Shown one piece after another: positions 60,870 to 64,000 of a stretch of DNA of 64,000 bases. The notes under the pieces were generated by a model that saw only the letters and a list, made by a program, of their open reading frames with translations, ran no database searches and was not told the DNA's origin. The translations under genes and the position numbers were made by a program. Origin of the DNA: Aphrophora alni (Eukaryota > Arthropoda > Insecta > Hemiptera > Aphrophoridae). The stretch is taken from positions 28,043,949-28,107,948 of the forward strand of contig OY740774.1 of the NCBI GenBank assembly GCA_963513935.1. Reading direction: 5' to 3'. Numbering within the stretch: position 1 is the first letter of the stretch; each line of letters starts with the position of its first letter.

Positions 60870-62042
60870 GTACGGTTTGTTATCAAACCGGTAGCAAAAA
60901 ACCGGATTCTAGCTATTACAGTATACTCACTGTAGCTATGCGAGTGACGTGAATCTATCTTCCTACTGTGTTAAGTAGTTTTATTTTAACAGACATAGAT
61001 TTATATCGTGTATCATCATGATCGTCCCTGTTTTGAGATAGTTCTATCGGTACAAAGTTCTGTAGAATATCCATTTTTGAAATTGCTAAATTAGCTTTAA
61101 TTTTTAAATTAATCAGTTTTACTTGTTAACAAACTTGCCCATGTCGTACCAATTTAACAAATTTGGGTAAAATTGCTGTTTAGTAATTGAAAGTTTATTA
61201 ATATAAGATAATGGAGATAATATTACTTCAAAGGAATGGCTATTGGACATTTTATGGTCTTGGGTAATTAAGATTGTATAAGGATCGATAGCAATAGTTA
61301 ATACTTTGAAATTCGAAATTGTACAAAAAAATTTCGGATCATGAAATACAAAATTCTGTTATTTCTAAAGATAAAGTTTATATCAAGGTACGTGACAGAA
61401 ACCTTTAATGAAGACGTGTCAAAGAATTATGAAAAGAGCAGCTTTTATTACAAAAGATTATGATATTAAAACAGAAAATAAAGAATCTCCGTGAGGAATG
61501 AAAGAGATTTGAATATTTACGATTATAACAATCAAAGACTTCATGAAAGATAATTCGAATTTTATATAGACATTTACAAATAAACTTTAATCTAGAATAA
61601 TTCAATGGCAGCAAAACATTTACTACATCAAATAAAATTTGACTTTCAAAAATAAATCACTGTAAAACTGTAACAGTTAATTTTTGAGCGAAAAGTTTAT
61701 AGAAGTTGATTCTGGAAAGAAAAATAAACTGAGAATGAACGTATATTTTGTGCAAAACACAGATAACTATCAAGCGTTCCACCAGATTCGCATGTTTTGC
61801 ACCGCTTGCACGAATGTAAAGTTAGAACACCTCGCTGCTTGCCTGCCTTCTGTAATTGGGATAGTTTAAAAACTACCTTCGTTAAAACAAATAATAAATA
61901 AGAATAACAAAACAGGTGTTTAAATTTACAGAACTTTATTGAGGTTAAATAGTTTTTATGGTAGAAAAGAGTAGCGTAACAAATTAGAGAGCCTTACGTT
62001 AGAATATTACAACATTCTAAACATGCAGTATAACTCTACTCT
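60870..62042. other. AT-rich non-coding stretch
   Basis: No gene supported. Short frames at 61405-61614 and 61684-61869 have no recognisable domain. Confidence 0.45.
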
Positions 62043-64000
62043 CCTCGAAACACTGTTTTCATGAGCGACCGACTGACTGAGTGGGTGAATCAGTGGCTGA
62101 CTGATTAAATGAGCGATTGAATAGATGATTAACAAACTTAGTAAGTGACCGACAGACTGACTGAGTAAATGTGTCGCTGACTGATGAAGTGAGCGACAAT
62201 TAAATGATTAACTAACTTAGTAAGTGATCGACTTGGTAAATGAGTCACTGACTGACTGATAAATAAGCGATTGATTAGATGATTAACCATCTTAGTCAGT
62301 GACCGATTGAGTAAATGAGTCATTGACTGATTGATTAAGAGAGTGATTCATAAGATTGTAACCAACTTGGTAAGTGACCTACTGAGTAAATGAGTTATTG
62401 ACTGACTGAGTAAATGAGTTACTGACTGACTGATTAAGGAAGTGATTCATTAGATTTTAACCAACTTAGTAAGTGAGCTACTTAGTAAATGAGTTATTGA
62501 CTAACTGACTGAGTAAATTGGTCACTGACTGACTGATTAAGGGAGTGATTGATTAGATGATATTTATTATATGATTGACCGACCAGCTTAGTAAGTGACC
62601 GACTTAGTAAATGAGTCACTGACCTTGTAAGTTATTGATTAGATTGTTAATAAACTTAGTAAATGACCGACTGAGTAAATGAGTTACTGACTAACTGATT
62701 TATTGATTATATGGTTAACCATCTTAGTATATGACCGACTGAGTAAATGAGTCACTGACTGACTGCTTAAGTGAGTTATTGATTATATTGTTAATCATCT
62801 TAGTAAAAGACCGACTGAATAAAAGAGTTATTGACTGATTGAGTAAATGAGTTATTGACTGACTGAGTAAATGAGTCACTGACTGTAAGTTATTGATTAG
62901 ATGGTTAACAAACTTAGTAAGTGACAGATTGAGTAAATGAGTTATTGACTGACTGAATGGCTGTCTGACTAGGTGAGTTATTGATTACATGATTAACCAA
63001 CTTAGTAGGTGACTGACTAGGTAAATAAGTCACTGGCTGACTGATTAAATGAGTTTAGTAAGTGGCAGACTGAGTTATTGACTAAGTGATCAATTGAGTC
63101 ATTTATTATATGATTGACCAGCTTAGTAAGTGACCGACTTAGTAAATGAGTCACTGACCTTTTAAGTGAGATGTTGATTAGATTGTTAATAAACTTAGTA
63201 AGTGACAGACTGAGTAAATGAGTTATTGATTGACTGAATGACTGATTAGGTGAGTTATTGATTAGATGATTAATCAACTTAGTAAGTGACCGACTAGGTA
63301 AAATAAGTCACTGGCTGACTGATTAAATGAGTTTAGTAAATGGCAGACTGAGTTGTTGTCTAAGTGATCAAGTGAGTTATTTATTATATGATTGACCAGC
63401 TTAGTAAGTGACCGACTTAGTAAATGAGTCACTGACTATAAGTAAGTTATAGATTAGATTGTTAATAAACTTAGTAAGTGACAGACTGAGTAAATGAGTT
63501 ATTGATTGACTGATTAGGTGAGTTATTGATTAGATGATTAATCAACTTAGTAAGTGACCGACTAGATAAATAAGTCACTGGCTGACTGATTAAGTGAGTT
63601 ATTGATTAGGTGGTTAACCAACGTAGTAAGTGACATCTTGAGTAAATTAATTATTAGCTGACTAACTGATCAAGTGAGTTATTTATTGATTAGGTAAATG
63701 AGTTTTTGACCGATTGACTGCATAACTAAGTGCGTGACTGATTTTCTAAATGACTGAATATCTAATGATTGAAGACAATTACCAACTGAGTTTCTCGTTG
63801 ATCAAGTGGACAGGATATCTTACGATTAAATGCGTAATTGACTTACAAAGTAACTGATTAAGTAAATGTTTGATTTTGTGAGTGACCCACTAACTGACTG
63901 ATTATGGGAATGATTGCCTTATATTGAAAGAGTGATTGTCGGACTATGGCTAAATGGCTGAGGAAGTGATTGACTAACTGAGTAAGAGAGGGACTGATAA
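62043..64000. repeat. Satellite built on a TGAN-like four-base register, higher-order unit about 280 bp
   Basis: Almost the whole stretch can be cut into four-base words such as tgac, tgag, taaa, tgat and taag, with the register kept over hundreds of bases. Longer phrases recur: cttagtaagtgaccgact, gtaaatgagtcactgact, gagttattgattagat. From about 62.9 kb a unit of 276-281 bp is clear: atttattatatgattgacc at 63101 and 63379, and aacttagtaagtgacag at 62911, 63192 and 63468. Minus-strand frames give SxTHLLxRSLTKLVNHLI-like repeats, which follow from the array and need no gene. The array continues past the window end. Confidence 0.9.

Noticed and set aside
62138..63277. Repeat proteins with SLTKLVNHLI-like blocks on the minus strand
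   Set aside because: They follow directly from the four-base satellite, and frames are broken where the register slips.

Overview
The window looks like nuclear DNA from an animal, most likely an insect or another arthropod. It is strongly AT-rich and has long microsatellites, complex satellite arrays, dispersed repeat families and decayed retrotransposons. The retrotransposon types seen are a Penelope-like element with a GIY-YIG nuclease, Jockey/RTE-type LINEs and a Tc1/mariner-like transposase. There are no bacterial operons, ribosome binding sites, CRISPR arrays or rRNA genes, and I found no intact tRNA gene. The species cannot be named from the sequence. A receptor-like exon and the repeat style would suit Hemiptera, but that is a weak inference.

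No complete host gene is visible. Two short stretches may be host exons. One is a terminal coding exon on the minus strand (40908-41137) that resembles the C-terminal end of an insect odorant receptor. The other is a 57-base, locally GC-rich open segment (34344-34400) bounded by good splice signals. Everything else that reads as protein is a broken transposable-element relic: LINE ORF1 and RT tail (14950-15806), LINE RT C-terminal relics (32060-32190, 33735-34110, 42370-42720, 57480-58080), LINE RNase H (49740-50200), PLE GIY-YIG nuclease (53367-53930) and a mariner-type transposase (60630-60862).

Layout. 1-18.1 kb: AT-rich sequence with dispersed families that I call A, B, C, E, G, H and I, simple repeats and one internally deleted LINE. 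18.1-24.0 kb: a 2,420-bp tandem duplication with no differences in the lines compared, followed by an array of family B units. 24-30.4 kb: a (CT)n tract of about 190 bp, a 19-copy satellite with a 72-bp unit and higher-order order, a long near-perfect hairpin and an A/B mosaic. 30.4-53 kb: low-density region with LINE tails, a TIR element (40366-40631), the receptor-like exon and microsatellites. 53.3-54.2 kb: PLE relic flanked by inverted ribozyme-like ends. 54.8-60.9 kb: more A copies, an RTE relic, a 354-bp MITE with a TA duplication and the transposase relic. 62.0-64.0 kb: a satellite built in a four-base register with a roughly 280-bp higher-order unit that runs off the end.

The most coherent hidden theme is a short motif, CTGANGATG, then a short stem-loop, then GAAACG. 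It recurs about a dozen times on both strands, several times as convergent inverted pairs about 70-100 bp apart. One such pair flanks the PLE nuclease relic, so the motif probably marks hammerhead-like ends of Penelope-like elements and their non-autonomous derivatives.
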